Source: Lysobacterales bacterium | GTDB taxonomy: Bacteria > Pseudomonadota > Gammaproteobacteria > Xanthomonadales > Rhodanobacteraceae | Assembly: GCA_016707485.1 (NCBI GenBank) | Contig: JADJHN010000001.1 | Coordinates: forward strand, 186,001-250,000 | Reading direction: 5' to 3' | DNA length: 64,000 bases | Shown: one piece after another, positions 18,601-28,956 of the stretch | How the letters are laid out: every line of letters starts with the position of its first letter | How positions within the stretch are numbered: position 1 is the stretch's first letter | Translations under genes and position numbers: made by a program | The notes under the pieces: generated by a model | What the model was told of the DNA's origin: nothing | The model's database searches: none | What the model saw: the letters and a program-made list of their open reading frames with translations, nothing else

Positions 18601-19322
18601 CCACCGACGACTTGCCGGCACCGCCGGTACCGGTGATTCCGATTACCGGCGTTTTCGATCGGGAATGGGGATTGGGGAATGGGGAGTCGGAAGGGCCACT
18701 TGCCCACTTCGTGCGCAACCTGGACATCTCTGCTTCGCTGAAATGCCCGATTTCCAGCGCCGTGAGCATGCGACCGATGCTGATTTCATCGTCGATGTTC
18801 AGCGCTCGAGCCATTCCCGACTTGTCCCCTTTTCGGGATTCCCGATTCCCGATTCCCGCACGCGCGCGCTTCGCGCGCTCCACCACATCCTCGATCATCG
18901 GCACCAGGCCCAGATGCATGCCGTCGTTGGGGTGATAGATGCGCTCGACGCCGTAGGCTTCCAGCTCGCGGATTTCCTCCGGGGGTGATGGTGCCGCCAC
19001 CGCCGCCGAAAACGCGGATATGCGCGGCATCGCGCTGCTTGAGCATGTCGACCATGTACTTGAAATACTCGACATGGCCACCCTGGTAGGACGAAAGCGC
19101 GATGGCATCCGCATCTTCCTGCAGGGCCGCGCGGACGACATCCTCGACGGAGCGGTTGTGGCCGAGATGGATCACTTCGGCACCCTGCGACTGGATCAGG
19201 CGGCGCATGATGTTGATCGCGGCGTCGTGACCATCAAACAGGCTGGCAGCGGTGACGAAACGCAACGGAGCGGCATCGCGGGGGGCCGTTCTGGCCGGCA
19301 GGGATTCGGCGGTCGTGCTCAT
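15698..19322 (-). CDS. icmF: Fused acyl-CoA mutase with GTPase chaperone (IcmF type), frame broken once
   Basis: If the frame is repaired this encodes about 1207 aa: a B12-binding domain (SLFDGHDAAINIMRRL with the axial-ligand His), a MeaB-like P-loop GTPase (GITGTGGAGKSSVVDE), and a methylmalonyl-CoA-mutase-type barrel (FAGEGTPERTNRRFHY, SVSISGYHIAEAGANP, NCNSLHTNAYDEAITTP). This order is that of IcmF, which interconverts isobutyryl- and n-butyryl-CoA with adenosylcobalamin. The B12 domain is split: the frame starting at ATG 19322 reads to VFGGGGGTITP, and the continuation EEIRELEAYGVERI lies in another frame. The break coincides with a run of five G (plus strand 18981-18985); four would restore the frame. 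Four linkers derive from GGGATTC-like repeats. The pocket segment reads GVYPYRR where I recall GVFPF in characterised IcmF, so substrate is uncertain. Confidence 0.85.
17741..17762. repeat. GGGATTC-type short repeat inside icmF (copy 4)
   Basis: GCCGGGATTCGGGATTCGC on the plus strand contains two tandem CGGGATT units. In the icmF frame it encodes the Pro/Asn-rich stretch RIPNPGF, which interrupts an otherwise conserved linker. Confidence 0.6.
17995..18026. repeat. GGGATTC-type short repeat inside icmF (copy 3)
   Basis: The plus strand reads as units of ATCCCCGAATCTCC, ATTCCCG and ATTCCC. In the icmF frame it encodes a Gly/Asn-rich linker (LGIGNGDSGID) between the GTPase and the mutase parts. 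Confidence 0.6.
18655..18692. repeat. GGGATTC-type short repeat inside icmF (copy 2)
   Basis: About five degenerate units of GGGAATG/GGGATTG in tandem on the plus strand. Read in the icmF frame they give SDSPFPNPHSRSK immediately before the first GTPase strand (TPVIGITG). Confidence 0.65.
18811..18860. repeat. GGGATTC-type short repeat inside icmF (copy 1)
   Basis: Tandem ATTCCCG units (CGGGATTCCCGATTCCCG, 18834 onward), with a further ATTCCCG at 18813. Read in the icmF frame they encode GIGNRESRKGDKSGM between the B12-binding domain and the GTPase domain. Confidence 0.65.
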
Positions 19323-19429
19323 GGAGGCATCGGAATCGATTCGGAAAGCGTGATTCTAACGCTTTGCCTGTGGCTCCCGCAGGTATGCGGGCTGGCGCTG
19401 CCGATAGCGGGCCGCGCGCGCAGTCCGGC

Positions 19430-22330
19430 TCAAGCCAGGTTGGCGATCAATGCCGGACGCGAATAGTAGAAACCCTGGCCGATCGCGCAGCCCAACTCGA
19501 TCAATGCATCGCGTTGCTGCGGCGTCTCGATTCCCTCGCCGATCACCTCGACGTCAAGTGATTCGGCCAGCGCAATGATCGCCTTGACCACGGCCGGGCT
19601 GCTGCCCGGTTCGGCAAGGTCCGCGATGAAGGAGCGATCGATCTTCAACGAGTGGATCGGAAAGCGATGCAGGTAGCTCAGCGACGAGTAGCCAGTGCCG
19701 AAATCATCGAGTTGCACGAGCACGCCAGCCATGCGCAGGCGCAGGAGGATGCTGCGCATCTGCTCGGGCTGGTCGAGCAAGGCGCCCTCGGTCACCTCGA
19801 GGCGCACGCGCCGCGGCGGCAGGCCACTGGCCTCGATGGTACGCAACGCGATCTCGTCGAAGTTCGGCACGCGCAAGCGGCGCGCCGAAACGTTGATGGA
19901 AACATAGGTGGAATCCGGCAGGTTCCTGGCCTGCTCGCAGGCCAGCGCGAACATCTGCCAGTCAATCTGCTCGATGCAGCCAATCTCTTCGGCAACGCCA
20001 AGGAAATCGGCGGGCAGCAACAAGCCGTGCTTCGGGTGGTTCCAGCGCAGCAAGGCCTCGTAGCCGAGGATTTCACCATCCGTCAACGACACGATCGACT
20101 GGAAATGCGGCTCGAACTCACGCCTGACCAAGGCGTGGCGGAGATCGTTTTCGAGATCCAGCGCACGCATCGCTTCGGCGCGCAGGTTCTCGTCGAAGAT
20201 TTCGTAGCACTGGCGACCACGTGCCTTGGCCCGATACATCGCGGTGTCGGCATCGCGCAGCAATTCCTCGGCACGCGTGTACTGGACATCCGCATAGGCG
20301 ATACCGACGCTGGCCGAGGTGAACATCTCCTTGTTGGCCACGCGAATCGGATCATTCAGCGCATCGATGAGGCGCTGGGCGACCCGGGTCGCCACAGCCG
20401 GATTGGGCAGGCTGTCGACCAGCACGGCAAACTCGTCACCACCCAACCGCGCGACCATGAACGGTGCGCTGGCACTGGCCAGGCGCAAGGCCGCCTGTTT
20501 CAGCATCTCGTCGCCGACCAGGTGACCGACACTGTCGTTTACGACCTTGAATCGATCCAGATCAAGAAACAGCACCGCATAGCCTTGCTCGGGATTCTGC
20601 CGGAAGCGCTGCATGGCGGTGCCCAGGCGCTGCAACAGCAAGGCCCGGTTAGGCAAGCCGGTCAGGGTGTCGTGGAAGGCCTCATGGGTGAGCCGCGCCT
20701 CGATGCGTTCGCGTTCCTTGATCTGCTCGGTCAGGTCACGATTGGCCAGAGCCAGCTCGCGGGTGCGCGCGTTGACCCGCGCCTCGAGTTCGACATTGTC
20801 GTGCACCAGCGCATTCTGCGCGCGCTTGCGTTCGAGGCCGTTGGCGATGTGATAGGCGACGAACGTGAGCAATTCCTGGTCGCGTTCGCTGAACGGCGAA
20901 TCCGCCGTGTAGCTCTGCACGGCCAGCACGCCCACGGTTTTCTCGCTGCAGATCAGCGGCACGCCAAGCCAGAAACTGGCTCGCGTGCCAAAGCGCTGGA
21001 CATCCCCGGAACCGACCAGCTCATCGATGCGCGTGCGATCGGCGAGCAGGGCGCGGCCGGTGCCAATGACGTATTCGGTCATGCCGTTGGCCAGCGGTCG
21101 CCGGGGTCGCAACGGGTTGATCTCGTCGACCGAATACGGAAACTCCAGTTCCTTTCCGTCCTCGGTGACCAGGGCAATGTAGAAATTGCGTGCATTCAGC
21201 AGGTCACCGACGATGGCATGCACATTGGCATAGAAATCGGACATGGAATCCGCCGCCGCCGCACATTCGGCGATGCGGAACAACGCGCGTTGCAGGCGCT
21301 CGTTGCGTTGCCGCTCGATCACCTCCTGCTGCAAATCGACCAGGGCATCGGCAAGCTCGCGGGTGCGCTCGCCAACGCGGATTTCCAGATCCGTCTTCGC
21401 CTGCTTGCGTTCAAGTGCGGTGAGAATGTGCTGGGCGACGTAGATCAGGATCGCCCGGTCTTCCTCCGAATAACGTGTGTCGGGCAGATAGCTCTGCACG
21501 ACGATGGCACCGCGAATGGCCGCGGCGGCGCCGATCATCGGCACGCCCAGCCAGTCCTCGGATTCGGGGCCGAGGGAGTCATCGCGCGGAATCTTCAGCG
21601 CATCACGGACCTGTTCGGATGGTCCCATCTGCGATTCGCCCGAGCGGATCATCGCCAGGGTCAGGCTGTTCGGCAGGTCAACGCCGGCGATTTCGCGATC
21701 CGGACTGAAGGTGTCCTGATCGACCGTGTCGACAAAATAGAGAAAACGCAGGCTGTCACGCTCGGGTTCGTAAAGCGCAATGAAGAAGTTCTCCGCGTAC
21801 ATGAGCCAGCCGACAATCTCGTGGATGCCGCGCAGCATCTCCGGCATGTCGAGTTCCGAGCTGGCCATGTTGGCAATGGCGAACAAGGCGCGCTGCACAT
21901 GCTCGGCACGCTCGAGCCGGCGAACCGATTGCGCCAGTGAATCACGCTGCAGGATGCGCTCGGCGACTACCGCGAGATCTTCGAGAAACCGATCCCACTC
22001 GTGACCATGCGCCTTGCCCTGCGCGGCGGTCGGTTTCCAGGCGAGCTCGGCACGCATGCCGTTGGCCGCATTGAACAAGGGAATGCGCTGGGCGTCCGGG
22101 TCGTCGGCCAGGCCGGGCGGATGACAGCCGCGCGAGTCGCTGCGGCCGTCGACATGAATGCGCTCGGTATTCCAGGACAAGGCCAGTTCGGCAATGCCGA
22201 ACCTGTCGCGTGCTTCGCGCAGGGCCAGCTCGGCGAGGGTTTCGATTTCCGAGACATGCAGCAGGTCGCGCACGAAACCCCTGCCCGATTCGCCGGTCTC
22301 ACGCCCGAGTTTTCGCTGAACTGACGACAT
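19430..22330 (-). CDS. GAF-GAF-GGDEF-EAL cyclic-di-GMP signalling protein
   Basis: 966-aa cytoplasmic protein with no transmembrane segments. An N-terminal GAF-like region (about residues 25-130) is followed by two clearer GAF domains (about 150-315 and 350-510), each followed by a coiled coil (RVGERTRELADALVDLQQEV; RVNARTRELALANRDLTEQI). A GGDEF domain has the intact RLGGDEF motif at residue 630, and an EAL domain has YEALLRW at residue 757. The EAL part keeps the usual metal and catalytic residues (VSINVSARRL, LEVTEGALL, DDFGTGYSS, LKIDRSF, VIGEGIET and a late GQGF), so phosphodiesterase activity is likely; no I-site RxxD stands before GGDEF. Ligands of the GAF domains are unknown. Start ATG 22330. 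It lies between icmF and acnB, all on the minus strand. Confidence 0.88.
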   Translation of the reverse strand: MSSVQRKLGRETGESGRGFVRDLLHVSEIETLAELALREARDRFGIAELALSWNTERIHVDGRSDSRGCHPPGLADDPDAQRIPLFNAANGMRAELAWKPTAAQGKAHGHEWDRFLEDLAVVAERILQRDSLAQSVRRLERAEHVQRALFAIANMASSELDMPEMLRGIHEIVGWLMYAENFFIALYEPERDSLRFLYFVDTVDQDTFSPDREIAGVDLPNSLTLAMIRSGESQMGPSEQVRDALKIPRDDSLGPESEDWLGVPMIGAAAAIRGAIVVQSYLPDTRYSEEDRAILIYVAQHILTALERKQAKTDLEIRVGERTRELADALVDLQQEVIERQRNERLQRALFRIAECAAAADSMSDFYANVHAIVGDLLNARNFYIALVTEDGKELEFPYSVDEINPLRPRRPLANGMTEYVIGTGRALLADRTRIDELVGSGDVQRFGTRASFWLGVPLICSEKTVGVLAVQSYTADSPFSERDQELLTFVAYHIANGLERKRAQNALVHDNVELEARVNARTRELALANRDLTEQIKERERIEARLTHEAFHDTLTGLPNRALLLQRLGTAMQRFRQNPEQGYAVLFLDLDRFKVVNDSVGHLVGDEMLKQAALRLASASAPFMVARLGGDEFAVLVDSLPNPAVATRVAQRLIDALNDPIRVANKEMFTSASVGIAYADVQYTRAEELLRDADTAMYRAKARGRQCYEIFDENLRAEAMRALDLENDLRHALVRREFEPHFQSIVSLTDGEILGYEALLRWNHPKHGLLLPADFLGVAEEIGCIEQIDWQMFALACEQARNLPDSTYVSINVSARRLRVPNFDEIALRTIEASGLPPRRVRLEVTEGALLDQPEQMRSILLRLRMAGVLVQLDDFGTGYSSLSYLHRFPIHSLKIDRSFIADLAEPGSSPAVVKAIIALAESLDVEVIGEGIETPQQRDALIELGCAIGQGFYYSRPALIANLA

Positions 22331-22494
22331 GCAACCTCGTACTTTCCCTTGCCACAATGCCGTACGCGGAACGATCCCGCCACGGCGGGAACGCCACGGC
22401 GAACCTGCACTCTAGGCGAACAGGCTGCCATTTGCATGATGCGCGCGGCGATCACCCCGCCGGCACCAACTTGCCTGCCCCGCAAAGGCCATGA

Positions 22495-25080
22495 TCAGAC
22501 GGAGACGCCAGCGGCAATCTCGTTGAATTCCTCGATCTGGTCAAAATTCATGTAACGATAGATCTGCTCGTTGTTGGCCTTGAGCACGCCCATGTCGGCC
22601 ATGTATTCCTGCTTGCTCGGGATGCGCCCGAGGCGGGAGCAGATCGCAGCAAGCTCGGCGGACCCCAGATAGACATTGGCATTCTTGCCAAGCCGGTTCG
22701 GAAAATTGCGCGTACTGGTGGAAAACACGGTCGCGCCCTCGCGCACCTGGGCCTGGTTGCCCATGCACAGCGAGCAGCCGGGCATCTCCATGCGCGCACC
22801 GGCGGTGCCAAATGTGCCGTAATGGCCTTCCTTGGTCAGCTCGGCGGCGTCCATCTTGGTCGGCGGCGCAACCCAGAGCTTGGTCGGGATGTCACGCTTG
22901 CCTTCCAGCAGCTTTGACGCCGCACGGAAGTGACCGATATTGGTCATGCACGAACCAATGAAGACCTCGTCGATTTTCGCACCGGCGACATCGGACAAGG
23001 TTTTCACGTCGTCCGGATCATTCGGGCAGGCGACAATCGGCTCGTGCACATCCGCCAGGTCGATCTCGATCACGGCGGCATATTCGGCATCGACGTCGGC
23101 TGCCATCAACTGCGGATTGGCCAGCCAGGCCTGCATGGCCGTGATGCGACGCGTGATGCTGCGCACATCCTTGTAGCCCTGGGCGATCATCCACTTCAGC
23201 ATGACGATATTGCTGGTGATGTATTCGATGATCGGGGCCTTGTCCAGATGCACCGTGCAGCCGGCAGCGGAACGCTCGGCCGAAGCATCGGAAAGTTCGA
23301 ATGCCTGCTCGACCTTGAGGTCCGGCAGGCCCTCGATTTCGAGGATGCGACCGGAGAAGATGTTTTTCTTGCCCTTCTTCTCGACCGTCAGCAAACCGGC
23401 CTTGATCGCATAGAGAGGGATGGCGTTGACCAGGTCACGCAAGGTAACGCCGGGTTGCAACTCGCCCTTGAAGCGCACCAGCACGGACTCCGGCATGTCC
23501 AGCGGCATGACCCCGGTGGCCGCCGCGAAGGCGACCAGTCCGGAACCGGCCGGGAACGAGATGCCGATTGGAAAGCGCGTATGCGAATCGCCGCCGGTGC
23601 CGACCGTATCCGGCAGCAGCATGCGGTTGAGCCAGGAATGGATGATGCCGTCGCCCGGGCGCAGCGGAATGCCGCCGCGCGTGCTGATGAACTCCGGGAG
23701 ATCGTGGTGCATCTTCACGTCGACCGGCTTCGGATAGGCCGCGGTATGGCAGAACGATTGCATGACCAGATCGGCGCTGAAGCCGAGGCAGGCCAGGTCC
23801 TTGAGCTCGTCGCGGGTCATTGGACCCGTCGTGTCCTGCGAGCCGACCGAAGTCATGCGTGGCTCGCAGTAGGTTCCGGGGCGGATGCCCTCGCCCTCCG
23901 GCAAGCCGCAGGCACGGCCGACCATCTTCTGCGCCAGAGTGAAGCCCTTGCTGCTGCGGGCCGGATTCTCGGGAAGGCGGAACAGGCCTGACGGCGGCAG
24001 GCCAAGCGCCTCGCGCGCCTTGGCGGTAAGGCCGCGACCGATGATCAGCGGGATGCGCCCGCCGGCGCGCACTTCGTCGAACAACACATCGGACTTGACC
24101 TTGAACTCGGCGATCACCTGGCCATCCTTGAGCGCCTTGCCTTCATACGGGCGCAGCTCGACGACATCGCCCATTTCCATGCGGCTGACATCCAGTTCGA
24201 TCGGCAAGGCACCGGCGTCTTCCATCGTGTTGTAGAAGATCGGCGCAATCTTGTTGCCGAGGCAGACGCCGCCAAAACGCTTGTTCGGGATGAACGGGAT
24301 GTCCTCGCCGGTGAACCAGAGCACCGAGTTGGTTGCCGACTTGCGGCTTGACCCGGTGCCGACCACGTCACCTACATAGGCGACCAGGTTGCCCTTGTCC
24401 TTCAGCGATTCGATGAAGGCGACCGGTCCGCGCTTGCCGTCTTCCTCGGGCGTGATGCCTTCGCGCTTGTTCTTCAGCATGGCCAGCGCATGCATCGGGA
24501 TATCCGGGCGCGTGGTCGCATCCGGCGCCGGCGACAAGTCATCGGTGTTGGTTTCGCCGCTGACCTTGAACACGGTGATGGTCAGCGATGCCGGGACTTC
24601 AGGCCGGCTGGTGAACCATTCGGCGTCGGCCCAGCTCTGCAGGACACCGCGGGCATGCACGTTGCCCTTGTCGGCCTTGTCCTTGACATCGTGGAAGGCG
24701 TCGAACATCAAAAGGGTCTTCTTCAGCGCTTCCGCGGCGATCGGCGCGAGCGTTTGCTGATCGAGCAGTTCGACCAGTGGATGGATGTTGTAGCCGCCCA
24801 GCATGGTGCCGAGCAATTCCGTCGCGCGCGCCGGGGAAATCAGCGCACAACGCTCGCTGCCAAAGGCCAGCGCGGCGAGGAACGAGGCCTTGACCTTGGC
24901 CGCATCATCGACACCAGCGGGCACGCGATGGGTGATCAGGTCGACGAGGAATGCCGTGTCCTCCGCGCCGGGTTGCTTGAGCAACTCGATCAACTCGACC
25001 GTTTGCCCGGCGGAAAGCGGCAGCGGCGGAATGCCAAGCGCGGCGCGTTCGGCAACATGTTGGCGATAGGAGGTCAGCAT
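22495..25080 (-). CDS. acnB: Aconitate hydratase B (RpfA-equivalent position)
   Basis: 861-aa bifunctional aconitate hydratase B, which interconverts citrate and isocitrate in the TCA cycle with a 4Fe-4S cluster. The N-terminal HEAT-like region (LTSYRQHVAERAALGIPPLP), the swivel region (SGETNTDDLSPAPD, GTGSSRKSATNS) and the C-terminal cluster cysteines (GSCMTNIGHFR and PGCSLCMGNQAQV) are all present. Length matches E. coli AcnB (865). In Xanthomonas the gene at this place in the rpf cluster is called rpfA. The ATG at 25080 fits homologues (MLxxYRxHVAERA); an ATG three codons upstream is also in frame. It is divergent from acnA across a 323-bp region with a good promoter. Confidence 0.95.
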   Translation of the reverse strand: MLTSYRQHVAERAALGIPPLPLSAGQTVELIELLKQPGAEDTAFLVDLITHRVPAGVDDAAKVKASFLAALAFGSERCALISPARATELLGTMLGGYNIHPLVELLDQQTLAPIAAEALKKTLLMFDAFHDVKDKADKGNVHARGVLQSWADAEWFTSRPEVPASLTITVFKVSGETNTDDLSPAPDATTRPDIPMHALAMLKNKREGITPEEDGKRGPVAFIESLKDKGNLVAYVGDVVGTGSSRKSATNSVLWFTGEDIPFIPNKRFGGVCLGNKIAPIFYNTMEDAGALPIELDVSRMEMGDVVELRPYEGKALKDGQVIAEFKVKSDVLFDEVRAGGRIPLIIGRGLTAKAREALGLPPSGLFRLPENPARSSKGFTLAQKMVGRACGLPEGEGIRPGTYCEPRMTSVGSQDTTGPMTRDELKDLACLGFSADLVMQSFCHTAAYPKPVDVKMHHDLPEFISTRGGIPLRPGDGIIHSWLNRMLLPDTVGTGGDSHTRFPIGISFPAGSGLVAFAAATGVMPLDMPESVLVRFKGELQPGVTLRDLVNAIPLYAIKAGLLTVEKKGKKNIFSGRILEIEGLPDLKVEQAFELSDASAERSAAGCTVHLDKAPIIEYITSNIVMLKWMIAQGYKDVRSITRRITAMQAWLANPQLMAADVDAEYAAVIEIDLADVHEPIVACPNDPDDVKTLSDVAGAKIDEVFIGSCMTNIGHFRAASKLLEGKRDIPTKLWVAPPTKMDAAELTKEGHYGTFGTAGARMEMPGCSLCMGNQAQVREGATVFSTSTRNFPNRLGKNANVYLGSAELAAICSRLGRIPSKQEYMADMGVLKANNEQIYRYMNFDQIEEFNEIAAGVSV

Positions 25081-25214
25081 GGGAGGCATCCAGTGGGCAG
25101 ACGGAAAGGGTGCGTCAGGCGATGAAACACGGCCATTACGGCATCGGCGTGGAGCAGGAAAAGTGGCGCCGCGCAGGGCTGGCCAGCTATTCATCGCTAG
25201 GTCGGCAGCCGTCT

Positions 25215-25244
25215 ATTTTAGCCGTTTCCCGGCATCAGCCGCAA
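25215..25244 (-). promoter_or_regulatory. Candidate sigma-70 promoter for acnB
   Basis: On the minus strand: TTGCGG (25244-25239), 18-bp spacer, TAAAAT (25220-25215). It lies 135 bp upstream of the acnB ATG and is the best sigma-70-like pair in the divergent region. Confidence 0.45.
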
Positions 25245-25260
25245 CGCGAGCAGCGTTGCG
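25240..25260. promoter_or_regulatory. Inverted repeat overlapping the acnB -35 element
   Basis: CGCAACGC-GAGCA-GCGTTGCG has perfect 8-bp arms and a 5-bp spacer. It overlaps the -35 hexamer of the acnB promoter candidate, a position that suits a repressor or activator site. The binding protein is unknown. Confidence 0.4.
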
Positions 25261-25403
25261 CATGGAAACGGCAAGCGGTTGCAGTCAGGCTCATCCGCCC
25301 CCATTTGCGAGCCGTCATCGAAGCCTGCGCCGGGGCAAGGCGGTACGATACCGGCCTGCCTTCCCGCCCCGCCTTTGCCACTGCGACAGCAAGGAGAATC
25401 TCC

Positions 25404-28157
<2,754 letters not shown>

Positions 28158-28220
28158 ACCGGTCAGCGCGGCGACGGGACGAAGCTGCGTCGTTCCTCGT
28201 CGTCGACACGTCGATGCTTC

Positions 28221-28243
28221 GCCCGCGGCTCCATGCCGCGGGC
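28221..28243. terminator. GC-rich hairpin downstream of acnA
   Basis: GCCCGCGGC-TCCAT-GCCGCGGGC: a perfect 9-bp stem with a 5-nt loop, 64 bp after the acnA stop. No T-tract follows on either strand. It lies between convergent genes and could end or protect either transcript. Confidence 0.45.
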
Positions 28244-28292
28244 GCACCACCTCGCCGGCGCGGCGAACCTCCTGGACCCCTGACGGTTGCGC

Positions 28293-28314
28293 CACTTGAT
28301 CAGCGATGCCCTAG
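28293..28314 (-). repeat. Gene-end interspersed repeat, copy 2 (inverted)
   Basis: On the minus strand this reads CTA then GGGCATCGCTGATCAAGTG, one mismatch from the other two copies. As in copy 1, the TAG within it is the stop codon of the adjacent gene (the lipoprotein at 28311-28790). Confidence 0.68.
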
Positions 28315-28790
28315 AGGACTTGCTTCCACTGGGCGTTGTAGCAGAGCCAATGCCCGTCCTCGCGACGCCAGCCACTCTCGATCTGCTGGATCGAGCCGCG
28401 TTCCGGCATCCAGCGCCCGTTGCCGCCGGTCAGGGTGACATCGACCCTGGCCGTGGCGCGATCGCCCAGCAATTCGATATCCATCGAAACCACCGTCACG
28501 CCAATGCGGGCATTGCCAAGCGCCTGCGCACGCAGCAGGTTGTGCAGCGCCTGCTTGTCGACCGCACCGCCATCACCGGTGAAATCCCCGGCCACGTGCT
28601 GCATGAAGTCGCCAGGCTTGCCAGCCTCCATGGCGGCCTGCATGTCACTGATCGCCGAACGGATCCGCACCTCGTCCGAGGGCGGCGAACAGGCACCCAG
28701 CGCCAGTGCGGTGAGCGCCGCCGCCAGCCAGGTTGCCAGCCAGCGCATGCGTGCCGCAGTCGTGTCGATCCGTCGTTGTCCGTTCTTCAT
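28311..28790 (-). CDS. Putative lipoprotein with an NTF2/SnoaL-like domain
   Basis: 159-aa predicted lipoprotein. A hydrophobic segment ends in the lipobox LGAC, with the cysteine about 37 residues from the chosen start. The mature domain (DEVRIRSAISDMQAAMEAGKPGDFMQHV ... SGWRREDGHWLCYNAQW, quoted in parts) has the helix-helix-strand order and final WRREDGHW strand common in NTF2-like/DUF4878 proteins. Function is unknown. Start is uncertain: ATG 28790 gives a long basic n-region, ATG 28748 gives a more typical lipoprotein signal; neither has a strong ribosome-binding site. It is convergent with acnA and divergent from fadD. Confidence 0.68.
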   Translation of the reverse strand: MKNGQRRIDTTAARMRWLATWLAAALTALALGACSPPSDEVRIRSAISDMQAAMEAGKPGDFMQHVAGDFTGDGGAVDKQALHNLLRAQALGNARIGVTVVSMDIELLGDRATARVDVTLTGGNGRWMPERGSIQQIESGWRREDGHWLCYNAQWKQVL

Positions 28791-28956
28791 CACTTGTCGC
28801 CTGCTCGCCCATGGGGATTGAATCGGATCATTGTCGCTGCGCTGCTCCTTGCTGCAACTTCGCGCCGTGTGGTGCAATCAGGCCTGTACTTCCGTGGGCC
28901 TCGAACCGCCGCGGAATCATCCGCCGCCGCCATTCGGGGCAGACCTGGAGTGAAAC

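Larger units (their letters stand above)
25081..25403. other. Divergent acnB/acnA regulatory region
   Basis: No gene is visible in these 323 bp. For acnB it contains a promoter-like pair on the minus strand and an 8-bp inverted repeat, both listed separately. For acnA the ribosome-binding site AAGGAGA precedes the ATG by 7 nt; no convincing -35/-10 pair stands out on the plus strand. Confidence 0.6.

Noticed and set aside
15698..19322. Calling icmF two separate genes (B12-binding small subunit and GTPase-mutase)
   Set aside because: The break is inside a conserved domain and one base removal joins it, so it is one gene with a frame break.
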